Assembly (NCBI RefSeq): GCF_036898825.1
Contig: NZ_JARUND010000003.1
Span: forward strand, 62,001 to 126,000
DNA length: 64,000 nt
DNA from: Streptomyces sp. B21-083
Lineage (GTDB): Bacteria; Actinomycetota; Actinomycetes; Streptomycetales; Streptomycetaceae
Direction of reading: 5' to 3'
Part shown: piece by piece, positions 8,550 to 18,009 of the stretch
How the letters are laid out: each line of letters begins with the position of its first letter
Numbering within the stretch: the stretch's first letter is position 1
Position numbers and translations under genes: made by a program
Notes under the pieces: model-generated
Database searches by the model: none
The model's input: the letters and a program-made list of their open reading frames with translations, nothing else
Told to the model about the DNA's origin: nothing

Positions 8550-9767
8550 ATGGCAGCTGCTTTTGACCTCGCTTTCGACCCCTGGGACCCGGCGTTCGTC
8601 GCGGACCCGTACCCCGCGTACGCCGAACTGCGGGCTCGGGGCCGGGTCGTGTACTACGAACCCACGAACCAGTGGCTGGTCCCGCACCACGCGGACGTCT
8701 CGGCGCTGCTGCGCGACCGCCGCCTCGGCCGGACCTACCAACACCGCTTCACCCACGAGGACTTCGGCCGCACGGCGCCCCCGCCGGAGCACGAGCCGTT
8801 CCACACCCTCAACGACCACGGCATGCTGGACCTGGAGCCGCCGGACCACACGCGCATCCGCCGTCTGGTGTCGAAGGCGTTCACTCCGCGCACGGTGGAA
8901 GGCCTGAAGCCGTACGTGGAGCAGCTGGCGGGCGACCTGGTGTCGGCGCTCGTGAAGGCGGGCGGCGGCGACCTGCTGACGGACGTGGCGGAGCCGCTGC
9001 CGGTCGCGGTGATCGCCGAGATGCTGGGCATCCCGGAGAGCGACCGGGCGCCGCTGCGACCCTGGTCGGCGGACATCTGCGGCATGTACGAGCTGAGCCC
9101 GTCCGAGGAGACGGCGGCGAAGGCGGTACGGGCGTCGGAGGAGTTCACGGAGTATCTGCGGGACCTGATCGCGGCCCGCCGCGAGAAGCCCGGCGAGGAC
9201 CTGATCTCGGGCCTGATCGCCGCGTACGACGAGGGCGACCGGCTGACGGAACAGGAAATGATCTCGACGTGCGTGCTCCTGCTCAACGCGGGCCACGAGG
9301 CGACGGTCAACGCGACGGTGAACGGCTGGTGGGCGCTGTTCCGCAACCCGTCCCAGCTGTCGGCGCTGCGCGCGAACCCCTCCCTGATCCCCTCCGCCGT
9401 GGAGGAGCTGATGCGCTACGACACCCCGCTCCAGCTCTTCGAACGCTGGGTGCTGGACGACATCGAGATCGACGGCACGGTGATCCCGAGAGGCAGCGAG
9501 GTCGCCCTGCTCTTCGGCTCCGCCAACCACGACCCGGAGGTGTTCACCGACCCCGCCTCACTGGACCTGACCCGCACGGAGAACCCGCACATCTCCTTCA
9601 GCGCGGGCATCCACTACTGCATCGGCGCACCGCTGGCCCGGATCGAACTGGCGGCGTCGATGGGCGCGTTGCTCAAGGGCGCGCCGGGACTGCGCCTGGC
9701 GGCGGAACCGGCCCGGAAGCCGAACTTCGTGATCAGGGGGCTGGAGGGCCTGAGCGTCGATCTCTGA
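8550..9767 (+). CDS. Cytochrome P450 (CYP107-like)
   Basis: A soluble bacterial class I P450 of 405 residues. The I-helix reads AGHEATVNATVNG, the ExxR region is EELMRYD, and the heme loop is FSAGIHYCIGAPLAR with Cys357 as the thiolate ligand. It needs ferredoxin and a reductase encoded elsewhere. Sequence flavour suggests the CYP107 family, and I recall an orthologue at this position in S. coelicolor, but neither was checked. No ferredoxin gene or biosynthetic cluster adjoins, so the substrate is unknown. The final 35 bases overlap, tail to tail, the small membrane-protein gene on the opposite strand. Confidence 0.93.
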   Translation: MAAAFDLAFDPWDPAFVADPYPAYAELRARGRVVYYEPTNQWLVPHHADVSALLRDRRLGRTYQHRFTHEDFGRTAPPPEHEPFHTLNDHGMLDLEPPDHTRIRRLVSKAFTPRTVEGLKPYVEQLAGDLVSALVKAGGGDLLTDVAEPLPVAVIAEMLGIPESDRAPLRPWSADICGMYELSPSEETAAKAVRASEEFTEYLRDLIAARREKPGEDLISGLIAAYDEGDRLTEQEMISTCVLLLNAGHEATVNATVNGWWALFRNPSQLSALRANPSLIPSAVEELMRYDTPLQLFERWVLDDIEIDGTVIPRGSEVALLFGSANHDPEVFTDPASLDLTRTENPHISFSAGIHYCIGAPLARIELAASMGALLKGAPGLRLAAEPARKPNFVIRGLEGLSVDL

Positions 9768-9987
9768 GCCGGGCGCCGAGTCCCCGTGCGACCGCCCAGG
9801 CGACGAGCCCGGCGGCGGTCCCGGCGAGGAACAGCAACGGCAGCTCGGCGTAGAAGACACTCCAGTCGGGTCCCTGCTCGAAGCGCCGGACCCGCCCCTG
9901 AGCCCTGACGGCCCACACCGTGAGCCCGCCGCCCACCCCGAGGGCGACGGTCAGACATCCTGCGACGGCCTGCGCGCGTTGTCCCAT
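9733..9987 (-). CDS. Small two-helix membrane protein
   Basis: 84 residues from the ATG at 9987; a GTG at 10038 would add 17 residues. There are two hydrophobic helices (AQAVAGCLTVALGVGGGLTVWAV and LLFLAGTAAGLVAWAVARGL) joined by a polar loop containing RRFEQGPDWSVFYAELP. I do not recognise a named family; it resembles small actinobacterial membrane proteins of unknown role. It is convergent with the P450 gene and overlaps it by 35 bases. Confidence 0.6.
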   Translation of the reverse strand: MGQRAQAVAGCLTVALGVGGGLTVWAVRAQGRVRRFEQGPDWSVFYAELPLLFLAGTAAGLVAWAVARGLGARLRDRRSGPPAP

Positions 9988-10072
9988 GTCTGCGAGGGAC
10001 GCGCCTGCGGAGGTGAAGGTTCCCCCGGCTCGGCACACGAGGACTGCTCCCGGGGCTGCGGTGGTCGCTGTT

Positions 10073-11704
10073 CTACGTCGCCATGTCCCGTCGCCGCATC
10101 CCCGCCAGCCCCGCGGCCACCAGCACCACCGCGACCCCGGTCAGGGCCAGCACCGGCCCCCAGGCCATCGCCCCGCCCGGCAGTTTCGGCAGATGCCCGA
10201 ACGGTGACAGGTCCAGCACCCCCTGCGGCACGTCCAGCGCCGGGCCGATCCAGCCCACCAGCAGCGCGAACCCGGCAACACCCCAGGCTCCGAGGGCAAG
10301 TTGGGGCGACAGTCCGTACAGCAGGACCGCCAGTCCGCCCAGCACCCACACCGCCGGGACCTGTACCAGGCTCGCCCCCAGCACCGGGCCGAGGTCGTCG
10401 CCGTATCCGAGGGCCAGGCCCAGGCCGCTCAGCAGCAGGATCCACGCCGCGCCGCCGAAGGCGATCACCAGGTGGCCGCCGGCCCAGCGCAGTCGTCCCA
10501 CCGCGTTGGCGAGGATCGGCTCGGCCCGTTGTGACGTCTCCTCGGCGTGCAGCCGGAGTACCGACGCGACGACGTACAGCGCCGCCACCATGCCGAACAT
10601 GCCGGCCATCGTGGCGAGGAACGCGTTCTCGATGCCGGACTGGCCGCCCATCCGCTCGATGATCTCCCGGGTTCTGGCGTTGTCGCCGACCAGGTCCGCC
10701 GCGCCCTTCGTCAGCCCGCCGAAGGCGACCCCGGCCGTGAAGAACCCGATGCTCCAGCCGAGGACCGTGCCCCGTTGCAGGCGCCAGGCCAGCGCGCCCG
10801 CAGTGCGCAGGCGGCCGGTCGCCGGTCCCGGCCGGGTCGGGAGGAAGCTCATGCCGACGTCCCGGCGGCCCGCCAACTCGTAGGCCAGCCAGCCCTGTAG
10901 CGCGGTCGCGGCCACGAACAGGCCCAGCACCCACCACCGTTCGTCCGCGAAGGGCCGGACGTTCTCCAGCCAGCCGATGGGCGAGACCCAGGTGAGCGGT
11001 GACGAACCGTCGTTCGTCGCGGAGTCGCCCGCCGCGCGCAGCACGAACGCCACGCCGAGCAGGCCGCCCGTCAGGCCCTTCGCCAGTCGCGCGCTCTCCG
11101 TGAACTGCGCGACGATCGCCGTGAGGGTGGCGAAGACCGCTCCCACGCCCCCGATGCCCAGACCCAGCGCCAGCGCGCCCGACGCGCCCCGGCCTGCCAG
11201 GCCGCCCGCGATCAGCAGCGCGAGCACGGTGTCGGCGACCAGGGCGGTGAGCAGGGCCGCCGTCAGAGGGGCGCGGCGGCCCACCATCGCCGACGAGATC
11301 AGTTCCTGGCGTCCGCTCTCCTCCTCGTCACGGGTGTGCCGTACGACGACGAGCAGGCTCATGATGCCGGCGAGGATCGCCGCGTAACCGCCGATGCGCC
11401 AGGCGGTCAGACCGCCGATCGAGTCGCTGAACACCGGGCCGTACGTGGCCCGCAGCGAGCTGTTGGTGAACAACTGGCGGGCGATGTCCGCGCGTTCGGC
11501 CGGGGTGGAGTACACGCTCTCCAAGGAGCCCGGGAGGGAGAGGACCATGAGGGCCGTCACCGCGACCCACACTGGGATCATCACCCGGTCGCGCCGCAGG
11601 TTGAACCTCAACAGCGTGCCGGTGCCCGCCAGTTGGCGCGCGCCTCCGGACCGTACGGCGAAGGGTGTCGTGGTGCCTGTGGTCGTGGTCGTCGTTGTGG
11701 TCAT
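10073..11704 (-). CDS. ABC-2 type exporter permease
   Basis: A 543-residue integral membrane protein. It starts [14 protein letters not shown] at the ATG at 11704, which overlaps the upstream ATPase stop as ATGA. About twelve hydrophobic helices are seen. The [18 protein letters not shown] segment and its echo later ([20 protein letters not shown]) mark two related halves, as in tandem-fused bacterial ABC-2 permeases. It should form an exporter with the coupled ATPase; the divergent MarR-like regulator suggests a drug or toxic lipid as substrate. The Thr-run at the start is a low-complexity oddity of no known role. Confidence 0.87.
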   Translation of the reverse strand: MTTTTTTTTGTTTPFAVRSGGARQLAGTGTLLRFNLRRDRVMIPVWVAVTALMVLSLPGSLESVYSTPAERADIARQLFTNSSLRATYGPVFSDSIGGLTAWRIGGYAAILAGIMSLLVVVRHTRDEEESGRQELISSAMVGRRAPLTAALLTALVADTVLALLIAGGLAGRGASGALALGLGIGGVGAVFATLTAIVAQFTESARLAKGLTGGLLGVAFVLRAAGDSATNDGSSPLTWVSPIGWLENVRPFADERWWVLGLFVAATALQGWLAYELAGRRDVGMSFLPTRPGPATGRLRTAGALAWRLQRGTVLGWSIGFFTAGVAFGGLTKGAADLVGDNARTREIIERMGGQSGIENAFLATMAGMFGMVAALYVVASVLRLHAEETSQRAEPILANAVGRLRWAGGHLVIAFGGAAWILLLSGLGLALGYGDDLGPVLGASLVQVPAVWVLGGLAVLLYGLSPQLALGAWGVAGFALLVGWIGPALDVPQGVLDLSPFGHLPKLPGGAMAWGPVLALTGVAVVLVAAGLAGMRRRDMAT

Positions 11705-12627
11705 CGCGGGAGCTTCTCCTCGGCCGGGGCGTCCGGGGCGTCCTGGTAGTGGCGCAGGAACAACTCCTCCAGCGTCGGCGGCGTCGACCTCAGCGAGCGG
11801 ACGCCCGACTCGGTGAGTGAGCGCAGTACCGCGTCCAACTTGTGGGTGTCGACCTGGAGTTGGACCCGTTGTCCTTGTACGTCGAGGTCGTGGACGCCGG
11901 GCAGGTGGGCCAACCCGTTCGGTGCGCCCGCGAGTTCCGCCGTGATGCTTGTCCTGGTGAGGTGGCGCAGGTCGGCGAGGGAGCCGCTCTCGACGGTCCG
12001 GCCTTTGCGGATGATGCTGACCCGGTCGCACAACTCCTCGACCTCGCTGAGGATGTGGGAGGAGAGCAGGACCGTACGCCCCCTGTCCCGGGCCTCTTCC
12101 ACGCAGGCCTGGAAGACCTCCTCCATCAACGGGTCGAGCCCTGAGGTCGGTTCGTCGAGGATCAACAGGTCCACGTCCGACGCGAACGCCGCCACCAGCG
12201 CCACCTTCTGGCGGTTGCCCTTCGAGTACGTCCGGCCCTTCTTGGTCGGGTCCAGCTCGAACCGTTCGATCAGGGCGGCGCGGCGCGACGGGTCGAGGCC
12301 GCCGCGCAGCCTGCCGTACAGGTCGATGACCTCGCCGCCGGAGAGGTTGCGCCACAGGGTGACGTCGCCGGGGACGTAGGCGATCCGGCGGTGCGCCTCG
12401 ACCGCGTCCGCCCAAGGGTCCCGGCCCAGGATGCGTGCGGTGCCCGAGTCGGCGTGCAGCAGGCCGAGCAGGACGCGGATGGTCGTGGACTTGCCGGAGC
12501 CGTTGGGGCCGAGAAAGCCGTGCACTTCGCCGGTCTCCACGGTCAGGTCGAGACCGTCCAGGGCGTGTGTCCTGCCGAACGACTTGTGGAGTCCGGATAC
12601 CTCGATGGCGGGGCTGACCTTCGTCAT
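11701..12627 (-). CDS. ABC transporter ATP-binding protein
   Basis: A 308-residue CcmA/NodI-type ATPase. The Walker A motif is GPNGSGKST, the signature loop [14 protein letters not shown] and the Walker [15 protein letters not shown]-terminal extension after residue 215 is typical of drug exporters of the DrrA group. It powers the permease encoded directly downstream with a 4-base overlap. The start codon lies seven bases from a good -10 element, so the transcript is probably leaderless. Confidence 0.93.
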   Translation of the reverse strand: MTKVSPAIEVSGLHKSFGRTHALDGLDLTVETGEVHGFLGPNGSGKSTTIRVLLGLLHADSGTARILGRDPWADAVEAHRRIAYVPGDVTLWRNLSGGEVIDLYGRLRGGLDPSRRAALIERFELDPTKKGRTYSKGNRQKVALVAAFASDVDLLILDEPTSGLDPLMEEVFQACVEEARDRGRTVLLSSHILSEVEELCDRVSIIRKGRTVESGSLADLRHLTRTSITAELAGAPNGLAHLPGVHDLDVQGQRVQLQVDTHKLDAVLRSLTESGVRSLRSTPPTLEELFLRHYQDAPDAPAEEKLPR

Positions 12628-12634
12628 GTTTCCG

Positions 12635-12663
12635 AACGTACGCTTACTTCAGAAATTTGTGAA
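12635..12663 (-). promoter_or_regulatory. Probable promoter of the ABC exporter operon
   Basis: On the minus strand, TTCACA (12663-12658) and TACGTT (12640-12635) are separated by 17 bases, a good match to the housekeeping sigma consensus. The ATG follows seven bases after the -10, pointing to a leaderless mRNA. The -35 lies inside the palindromic operator. Confidence 0.6.
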
Positions 12664-12665
12664 GT
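12646..12665. promoter_or_regulatory. 20-bp palindromic operator between ABC operon and MarR-like gene
   Basis: The sequence ACTTCAGAAATTTGTGAAGT is a palindrome apart from one symmetric base pair. It covers the -35 and part of the spacer of the exporter promoter. A repressor bound here would block RNA polymerase, and the adjacent divergent regulator is the obvious candidate. A second, weaker inverted repeat (AAGTGT, 14 bases, ACACTT) spans 12671-12696. Confidence 0.6.
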
Positions 12666-12689
12666 TAAGGAAGTGTGTGAAATGACAGT

Positions 12690-12695
12690 TACACT
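12690..12695 (+). promoter_or_regulatory. Candidate -10 element of the MarR-like regulator gene
   Basis: TACACT ends six bases before the ATG at 12702, the spacing of a leaderless transcript. No convincing -35 is seen. The element overlaps the right arm of the second inverted repeat (12691-12696), which suggests autoregulation. Confidence 0.45.
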
Positions 12696-12701
12696 TTACG
12701 G

Positions 12702-13214
12702 ATGACGGAAACCGGTGCGGGCGAGAGTGTGGCGGGGCGGGATCCCGAGGCGGTGTCCCGGTTCGTCGAGGGCTTCGCCGCCCAGCTCGTCGACGCGGGG
12801 ATGCAGCGCATGGCCGCCCGCGTCTTCGCCGCGCTGCTCGCCTCCGACGCCGGCGCCCTGACCTCGGCGGAACTCGGCGAGCAGCTCCAGGTCAGTCCGG
12901 CCGCCGTGTCCGGCGCGGTGCGTTACCTGTCCCAGGTGCACATGGTCTCGCGGGAGCGTGAACCCGGCTCGCGGCGTGAGCGCTACCGGGTGCACAGCGA
13001 CCAGTGGTACGAGGCGCTGACCAACCGCGACGCCATCCTCAAGCGCTGGGAGCAGACCCTGAGGGTGGGCGTCGACAGCCTCGGCGCCGAGACCCCCGGC
13101 GGCCGACGCATCTCGGAGACGCTCGCCTTCTTCGAGTACATGCAGGGCGAGCTCACCCACCTGATGGACCGCTGGCGCGAGGAGCGCGCCAGGACCTTTG
13201 GCCAGGGCAGCTGA
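12702..13214 (+). CDS. MarR/GbsR-like winged-helix regulator
   Basis: A 170-residue helical DNA-binding protein. The winged helix occupies roughly residues 35-95 (LTSAELGEQLQVSPAAVSGAVRYL recognition region, then the wing SREREPGSRRERYRV). A C-terminal helix pair (ETLAFFEYMQGELTHLMDRW) probably forms the dimer. It is divergent from the ABC exporter operon with only 74 bases between, and palindromes lie in that gap. It therefore very likely represses the exporter and itself until a ligand binds. Confidence 0.85.
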   Translation: MTETGAGESVAGRDPEAVSRFVEGFAAQLVDAGMQRMAARVFAALLASDAGALTSAELGEQLQVSPAAVSGAVRYLSQVHMVSREREPGSRRERYRVHSDQWYEALTNRDAILKRWEQTLRVGVDSLGAETPGGRRISETLAFFEYMQGELTHLMDRWREERARTFGQGS

Positions 13215-13350
13215 CGCTCATCACTTTGCGTCGGGGGCCCCGGCCGGCGCGCCTTCCTGGCCGGGACCAAAGCCGGGGAGCTCGGCCTCTCCGTACAGAG
13301 CCGGCGCGGTGGGAAGCTGTCCGATCCGATCCGGGTTGGCTCCGCGCGAG

Positions 13351-13785
13351 CTAAGTGAGCGTCTCGACGTTCGCGTGATGCCCTGGCACGCCCACGAGCT
13401 TGCTGTCCGTGGTGACAAGAGGGCAGCCGAGTTCTTCGGCGAGAGCGAGATAGAGGGCGTCGCCGGTGTAGGCGTTGTCACGCAGCTCCCACACGCGTGG
13501 AAGGAGGTCGGCGAGGGGGATGCGCCGGATCGGCAATTCGGTGAGGGCCTCCATGGCCGCTCCCGCACGCTCTTCAGTCAGCTCACGGCGCACGTACAGG
13601 CGGCGGATGACCTTCGCCACCTCGAAGTCGAGGTGTGCCGGGGCGCACAGGGCATCCGGAAGGAAGTGGGCGCGGACGGTTCCCGTATCCAGATGACGCC
13701 CGACATACGTGGCGTCGTTGGCGAGGCGCGTCGCGACCTTGACCCGGAGATCCCGGGAGTCGGTGAGGAGTTCGACGACGCGGCC
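13351..13785 (-). pseudogene. VapC-type PIN-domain toxin, N-terminally truncated
   Basis: Reading leftward from about 13785, the frame gives VVELLTDSRD, then PDALCAPAHLDFEVAKVIRRL, ELTEERAGAAMEALTELPIRRIPL, RVWELRDNAYTGDALYLALAEELGCPLVTTDSKL. This is the body and C-terminus of a PIN-domain ribonuclease toxin. The usual N-terminal opening with the first catalytic Asp (VxDAS-like) is missing: upstream of VVELL the frame runs into sequence antisense to a methyltransferase fragment. No VapB antitoxin adjoins. It is most likely inactive. Confidence 0.75.
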
Positions 13786-13789
13786 CGCG

Positions 13790-14187
13790 AGCGGTGGGGC
13801 GGCCTGGAGCTTCACCAGCGTGATGCCATCGACTACCTGGCCGGATGCGGCGAGCGGTTCGACGCGGTGTACTCGGTCTTCGGCGCGGTGTGGTTCACCG
13901 ACCCCGACGCCCTGTTGCCGGCGGTCCGGGACCGGCTCTCCCCGGGCGGGACTTTCACGTTTTCCCAGCGGCCCGCGATCGAGGGCTGTTACGGCTGCCA
14001 GGCGTCGTACATCAACCGGCACGACGACCCCGAACCGCTGGTCGTCAAGCGCTGGGACTACACCCGGGAGACCTGGGCCGAGCGCCTGAGGACAAACGGG
14101 TTCACCGACGTGACCGCGGAAGTGATCCCGGCCCCCGAGGGAAACCGCAGAACCGGAACACTCCTGGTGCGTGCCGCCCGTTGCTGA
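13790..14187 (+). pseudogene. SAM-dependent methyltransferase, C-terminal remnant
   Basis: From about 13790 the plus-strand frame reads ERWGGLELHQRDAIDYLAG, FDAVYSVFGAVWFTDPDALLPAVRDRL, PGGTFTFSQRPAIEG and RLRTNGFTDVTAEVIPAPEG, the second half of a class I methyltransferase. The SAM-binding glycine motif and the whole N-terminal half are absent; the sequence before is antisense to the VapC fragment. The two remnants meet at about 13785. It keeps a normal stop at 14185-14187 but probably makes no active enzyme. Confidence 0.7.
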
Positions 14188-14323
14188 GGCAGTCCCGCAA
14201 GGAACTATCGGTCGGGCCCCCGACCGAACCGCACCACGAGCCCCCGGCACCAGGGCTGACGCAGGTGCGGTGCGTCGGTCCCGGCCGAGGGTGTGCTCAA
14301 CTCGCGCCTCAACTCCCGTACCG

Positions 14324-14653
14324 TCAACGCTCCTTCGTCTCCTCCAGCACCGTCCGCCCCAGCAGCGCGTACCGCTCGGGGGCGAAGTGCTTGAGGTAGG
14401 TGGCGTAGCCGATGCTGGCTGCCGCGATCAGCGCGACCAGCCATGGTGTCGACCTGAGGACCAGTGAGCCCGACTCCGTGCCCGCCGCGACGACCATCTT
14501 GGACACCAGCAGCACCACCACCGCGAGCATCGCCACGCCGCCGATGAGGGGGGCCGTGAACGTGCGGAACCAGTGGCGGCTCTCCGGGTGGTTCTTGCGG
14601 AAGTAGGCCAGGACCGCGAAGGAGCAGACGGCCTGGACGGCGAGGATCGTCAC
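14324..14653 (-). pseudogene. Amino acid permease (APC family), C-terminal remnant
   Basis: The 109-residue frame holds the last helices of an APC-type amino acid permease (ILAVQAVCSFAVLAYFRKN, then HWFRTFTAPLIGGVAMLAVVVLL and STPWLVALIAAASIGYATYL) and its usual soluble tail (FAPERYALLGRTVLEETKER). A full permease has about 450-500 residues. The sequence upstream of the GTG at 14653 is unrelated, so the gene has lost its 5' three quarters. Confidence 0.7.
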
Positions 14654-14690
14654 GTGACGGGCGACAGGGAGCCGGGTTCGGCGCCGTGTT

Positions 14691-15413
14691 TCAGGACAGG
14701 AAGCGGCCGTAGGGGCCGTTTCGTATCCCGTTCTTCTGCTGCTCGTCGAAGTGGCAGTTCGGGTAGTCGTAGAACGAGGCGGACATCGGTGTGCCGTCGG
14801 TGCGCGAGGAGTCGGGCAGGCCGAAGGCGTGACCCAACTCGTGCACCATGCCGCCGTACCACCGGTTCATCGCACCGTTGGTCCCGGCGGCGCCGTCGGC
14901 GTCATGCCCGCTGAGGATCACCCAGCCGCCGCCTCCACCGCCACCGGAGACGCCCGCCTTCTCCGCGCTGATCTCGCCGACGCACAGCCAGCGCGGGTCC
15001 GGGGATCTGAGACCGAACCTGGTCAGCAGTTCCTGCTGCATGTTGAAGACCACCCACCAGTACTGTTCGCCGCCGTTCGCCGTGTTCTCGTACCAGGACC
15101 GGGGATGGTTTCCCTGGACTACCTCCACGGCAGGGTTGTTCAGTTTGAACGTCGTGCCGAGTTCCTGACGGTAGTAGCGCTGCGACTCCTGCATCACGCT
15201 GGTGATGCCGTTGGGGTACCGCGAGTCGTTCGCCACGTCCGTGGGCCTGAGCCAGAACACCCGCACCGTCCCGGTCGGCGGGTCGGCGGCCAGTCGCTCC
15301 GCCGAACCCGTCGCCGCCTGAGCGGTGCCACCGAGTGGTCCGGACCCGAGCGCTGCGATCCCGCCTGCCGTCGCAGCCAATACCGCGCGCCGTGTGAACG
15401 TACATCGTTCCAT
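14691..15413 (-). CDS. Tat-exported HExxH metalloprotease-like protein
   Basis: A 240-residue secreted protein. The N-terminus FTRRAVLAATAGGIAALG is a twin-arginine signal peptide, with cleavage likely after TAQA near residue 34. The zinc motif HELGHAFGLPDS has the HExxHxxGxxD form of metzincin-like proteases, with Glu as the catalytic base. A glycine run (SGGGGGGGW) precedes it. The C-terminus, YPNCHFDEQQKNGIRNGPYGRFL, has a lone Cys. I do not recognise a characterised relative. It may be an extracellular peptidase; no inhibitor or substrate gene adjoins. Confidence 0.75.
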   Translation of the reverse strand: MERCTFTRRAVLAATAGGIAALGSGPLGGTAQAATGSAERLAADPPTGTVRVFWLRPTDVANDSRYPNGITSVMQESQRYYRQELGTTFKLNNPAVEVVQGNHPRSWYENTANGGEQYWWVVFNMQQELLTRFGLRSPDPRWLCVGEISAEKAGVSGGGGGGGWVILSGHDADGAAGTNGAMNRWYGGMVHELGHAFGLPDSSRTDGTPMSASFYDYPNCHFDEQQKNGIRNGPYGRFLS

Positions 15414-15572
15414 CGGCCAGCCTCCCTTTTAGGGTGCGGACATGACAAGTTCAACTTTCGGACAGCGTGCGGTATCTCGACAGTCAGGTACAGGTGATAT
15501 CAAGCCGTAATTAAGAAGGGTGTTGAGATCCTTTGGAGTGTGGGTTAAGGGGCCCGATCGGCGGCCTGCGCG

Positions 15573-16463
15573 CTACCCCGGCAACGTGAGCCCCCACGCC
15601 CCCTCCCGCACCACCCACGTCCGCCGCCGCACAGGCCCACTCACCAGCCCCGCATCCGCCCGGTACCGGAAATCCGCCCCCGACACCGTCACCCGCGACC
15701 CCACCGCCACCAGCGGAGACGCCTCCGCGCCCACCGACACCGGACGGACCTCCACCCGTACGTCTCCGGACCTTCCCGGGGTCAGGGTCACCGTCTCCAC
15801 CGGCTGGTCCAGGTCGACGAGGGTCACCCCGTCCACCTCGACGCGCAGCCGCGACGGCCCGAGGCTGCCCGGTACCGGGGCCATCCGGGGACCACGCGCC
15901 CCTCGGACGGGCCGTGCCGCCAGGGTCCGTACCAGGGACTGGCAGGTCCGCAGCCAGGGATGGGACGCGGCCCCGGCGGCCTCCTCGGCCTCCAGCTCAC
16001 CGGCGTCGTCGGCCGGCCCCCGTAGCGACGGAATGCGCACCGCGCCCACCACCACGCCGTCGCTGTCGTCCACGAGAAGGTCCAGCCGGCGTTCGGCGCC
16101 CTCCAGGACGGCCCGTGCCGCCGCCACCGCACCCATGGGCACACCCAGCGAACGGGCCAGGGACAGGACACCGATCGCCCCCACCGGGACGACGGACAGC
16201 GCACATCCGGCCAGCTCCCGCTGCCGGTGCAGCAGGGCCACCGTACGCAGCAGGGCCCGGTCGTCGCCTATCACCACCGGCCTGCGGGACCCTCTCCTGG
16301 CCAGTGCCCGAGCGAATTCCTCGGGCCCTTCCGGGAGGCACACCTTTGTCCTCGCACCCGCGCTGAGCACGTCTTTCGCGATTCGTACAGACTCGCCGTC
16401 CGTCCGCCGGGCGACCGGGTCGATGACCACGAAAAGCTGGTCGGAAGTCGCCACCTCGGTCAT
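15573..16463 (-). CDS. Diacylglycerol kinase-like protein, degenerate motif
   Basis: 296 residues from the ATG at 16463, preceded by GAGGAAG. The layout follows the DAGK/lipid kinase catalytic fold: [13 protein letters not shown], then a nucleotide-binding region and the equivalent of the PxGTxNDLAR loop ([20 protein letters not shown]), with a C-terminal beta domain ([31 protein letters not shown]). However, the GGDGT phosphate-binding motif is replaced by IGDDRALL, so catalysis is doubtful. It is divergent from purA with about 195 bases between. Confidence 0.7.
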   Translation of the reverse strand: MTEVATSDQLFVVIDPVARRTDGESVRIAKDVLSAGARTKVCLPEGPEEFARALARRGSRRPVVIGDDRALLRTVALLHRQRELAGCALSVVPVGAIGVLSLARSLGVPMGAVAAARAVLEGAERRLDLLVDDSDGVVVGAVRIPSLRGPADDAGELEAEEAAGAASHPWLRTCQSLVRTLAARPVRGARGPRMAPVPGSLGPSRLRVEVDGVTLVDLDQPVETVTLTPGRSGDVRVEVRPVSVGAEASPLVAVGSRVTVSGADFRYRADAGLVSGPVRRRTWVVREGAWGLTLPG

Positions 16464-16496
16464 GCCTCGCTTCCTCGGGTAGCATCTTTGTGCAAG

Positions 16497-16524
16497 AGCC
16501 CCTTGCGCTATTGCGCCAGGGGCT
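16497..16524. promoter_or_regulatory. Stem-loop in the divergent DAGK-like/purA intergenic region
   Basis: AGCCCCT (16497-16503) pairs with AGGGGCT (16518-16524), and the inner GCGC pair closes on a TATT loop (16509-16512). It lies 135 bases before the purA start and 34 bases before the DAGK-like start. It could be a leader structure for either gene; nothing shows which. Confidence 0.4.
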
Positions 16525-16658
16525 TGGTCTATTCCGGGGCATCCGGGTCCGACAGGTTGCGGCCGACGATGGTCGCCGGTGTACGAGGCATGAGCCGTGA
16601 GCTCAGACGCGTACGCCCCTGGCCTTGGACATGCCCCGCCCGGAAGGGGTGTACGCGC

Positions 16659-17942
16659 GTGCCCGCACTTGTGCTGCTCGGTGCTCAGTGGGGTGACGAA
16701 GGTAAGGGGAAGGCCACAGACCTGCTTGGCGGGTCTGTGGACTATGTGGTGCGCTACCAGGGCGGCAACAACGCCGGCCATACGGTAGTCGTGGGCGATC
16801 AGAAGTACGCCCTGCACCTCCTCCCTTCCGGAATCCTCACACCTGAATGCACTCCCGTCATCGGCAACGGCGTCGTCGTCGACCCGTCGGTCCTGTTCTC
16901 CGAGCTGAACGGGCTGAACGAGCGAGGCGTCGACACGTCCAAGCTCCTGATCAGCGGTAACGCTCACATCATCACCCCGTACAACGTGACCGTCGACAAG
17001 GTGACGGAACGCTTCCTCGGGAAGCGGAAGATCGGCACGACGGGCCGAGGCATCGGCCCGACGTACGCCGACAAGATCAACCGGGTCGGCATCCGGGTCC
17101 AGGACCTCTACGACGAGTCGATCCTGACGCAGAAGGTCGAGGCGGCGCTGGACGGCAAGAACCAGCTCCTCACCAAGGTCTTCAACCGCCGCGCGATCGA
17201 GGTCGACCAGATCGTCGAGGAACTCCTCACCTACGCGGACCGCCTCAAGCCGTACGTCGCCGACACCGTCCTGGTCCTCAACAAGGCCCTCGACGACAAC
17301 AAGGTGGTCCTCTTCGAGGGCGGCCAGGGCACGCTCCTGGACATCGACCACGGCACGTACCCCTTCGTCACGTCGTCCAACCCGACGGCGGGCGGCGCCT
17401 GCACGGGTGCGGGCGTCGGCCCGACGAAGATCAGCCGGGTCATCGGCATTCTCAAGGCGTACACGACCCGCGTCGGCGCCGGCCCGTTCCCGACCGAGCT
17501 CTTCGACGAGGACGGCGCCGCGCTGCGCCGTATCGGCGGCGAGCGGGGCGTCACCACCGGCCGTGACCGGCGCTGCGGCTGGTTCGACGCGGTCATCGCC
17601 CGCTACGCGACCCGCGTGAACGGCCTGACCGACTTCTTCCTCACCAAGCTCGACGTCCTCACCGGCTGGGAGGAGATCCCGGTCTGCGTGGCGTACGAGA
17701 TCGACGGCAAGCGCGTCGAGGAACTCCCGTACTCCCAGAGCGACTTCCACCACGCGAAGCCGATCTACGAGACCCTCCCCGGCTGGTCGGAGGACATCAC
17801 GAAGGCCAAGTCGTTCTCGGACCTCCCGAAGAACGCCCAGGCGTACGTGAAGGCGCTGGAGGAGATGTCCGGCGCACCGATCTCAGCGATCGGTGTCGGA
17901 CCGGGCCGCACGGAGACGATCGAGATCAACTCGTTCATCTGA
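16659..17942 (+). CDS. purA: Adenylosuccinate synthetase
   Basis: This enzyme joins IMP and aspartate using GTP to form adenylosuccinate, the first committed step to AMP. The 427-residue protein starts at a GTG preceded by GGAAGGGG. Motifs are the P-loop QWGDEGKGK near residue 10, [22 protein letters not shown] and the C-terminal GVGPGR. It is full length with no lesion. It is transcribed alone and followed by a strong bidirectional hairpin. Confidence 0.97.
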   Translation: MPALVLLGAQWGDEGKGKATDLLGGSVDYVVRYQGGNNAGHTVVVGDQKYALHLLPSGILTPECTPVIGNGVVVDPSVLFSELNGLNERGVDTSKLLISGNAHIITPYNVTVDKVTERFLGKRKIGTTGRGIGPTYADKINRVGIRVQDLYDESILTQKVEAALDGKNQLLTKVFNRRAIEVDQIVEELLTYADRLKPYVADTVLVLNKALDDNKVVLFEGGQGTLLDIDHGTYPFVTSSNPTAGGACTGAGVGPTKISRVIGILKAYTTRVGAGPFPTELFDEDGAALRRIGGERGVTTGRDRRCGWFDAVIARYATRVNGLTDFFLTKLDVLTGWEEIPVCVAYEIDGKRVEELPYSQSDFHHAKPIYETLPGWSEDITKAKSFSDLPKNAQAYVKALEEMSGAPISAIGVGPGRTETIEINSFI

Positions 17943-17944
17943 CA

Positions 17945-18000
17945 CAGAAAACCAGAGGTGGGGCACCCCGTACATGGGGGTGCCCCACCTTTGTTTTCTG
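17945..18000. terminator. Strong bidirectional terminator between purA and the Uma2 gene
   Basis: A perfect 14-bp GC stem (17956-17969 with 17977-17990) closes a short loop and is flanked by a further pairing of CAGAAAAC (17945-17952) with GTTTTCTG (17993-18000). The outer A and T tracts give a U-rich tail on either strand, as expected between convergent genes. Confidence 0.85.
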
Positions 18001-18009
18001 GTTTCGGAG

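Noticed and set aside
13198..14187. A single 330-codon plus-strand gene
   Set aside because: Its first half is antisense to a PIN-domain coding frame; only the second half resembles a protein family. It is a chimera created by the junction.
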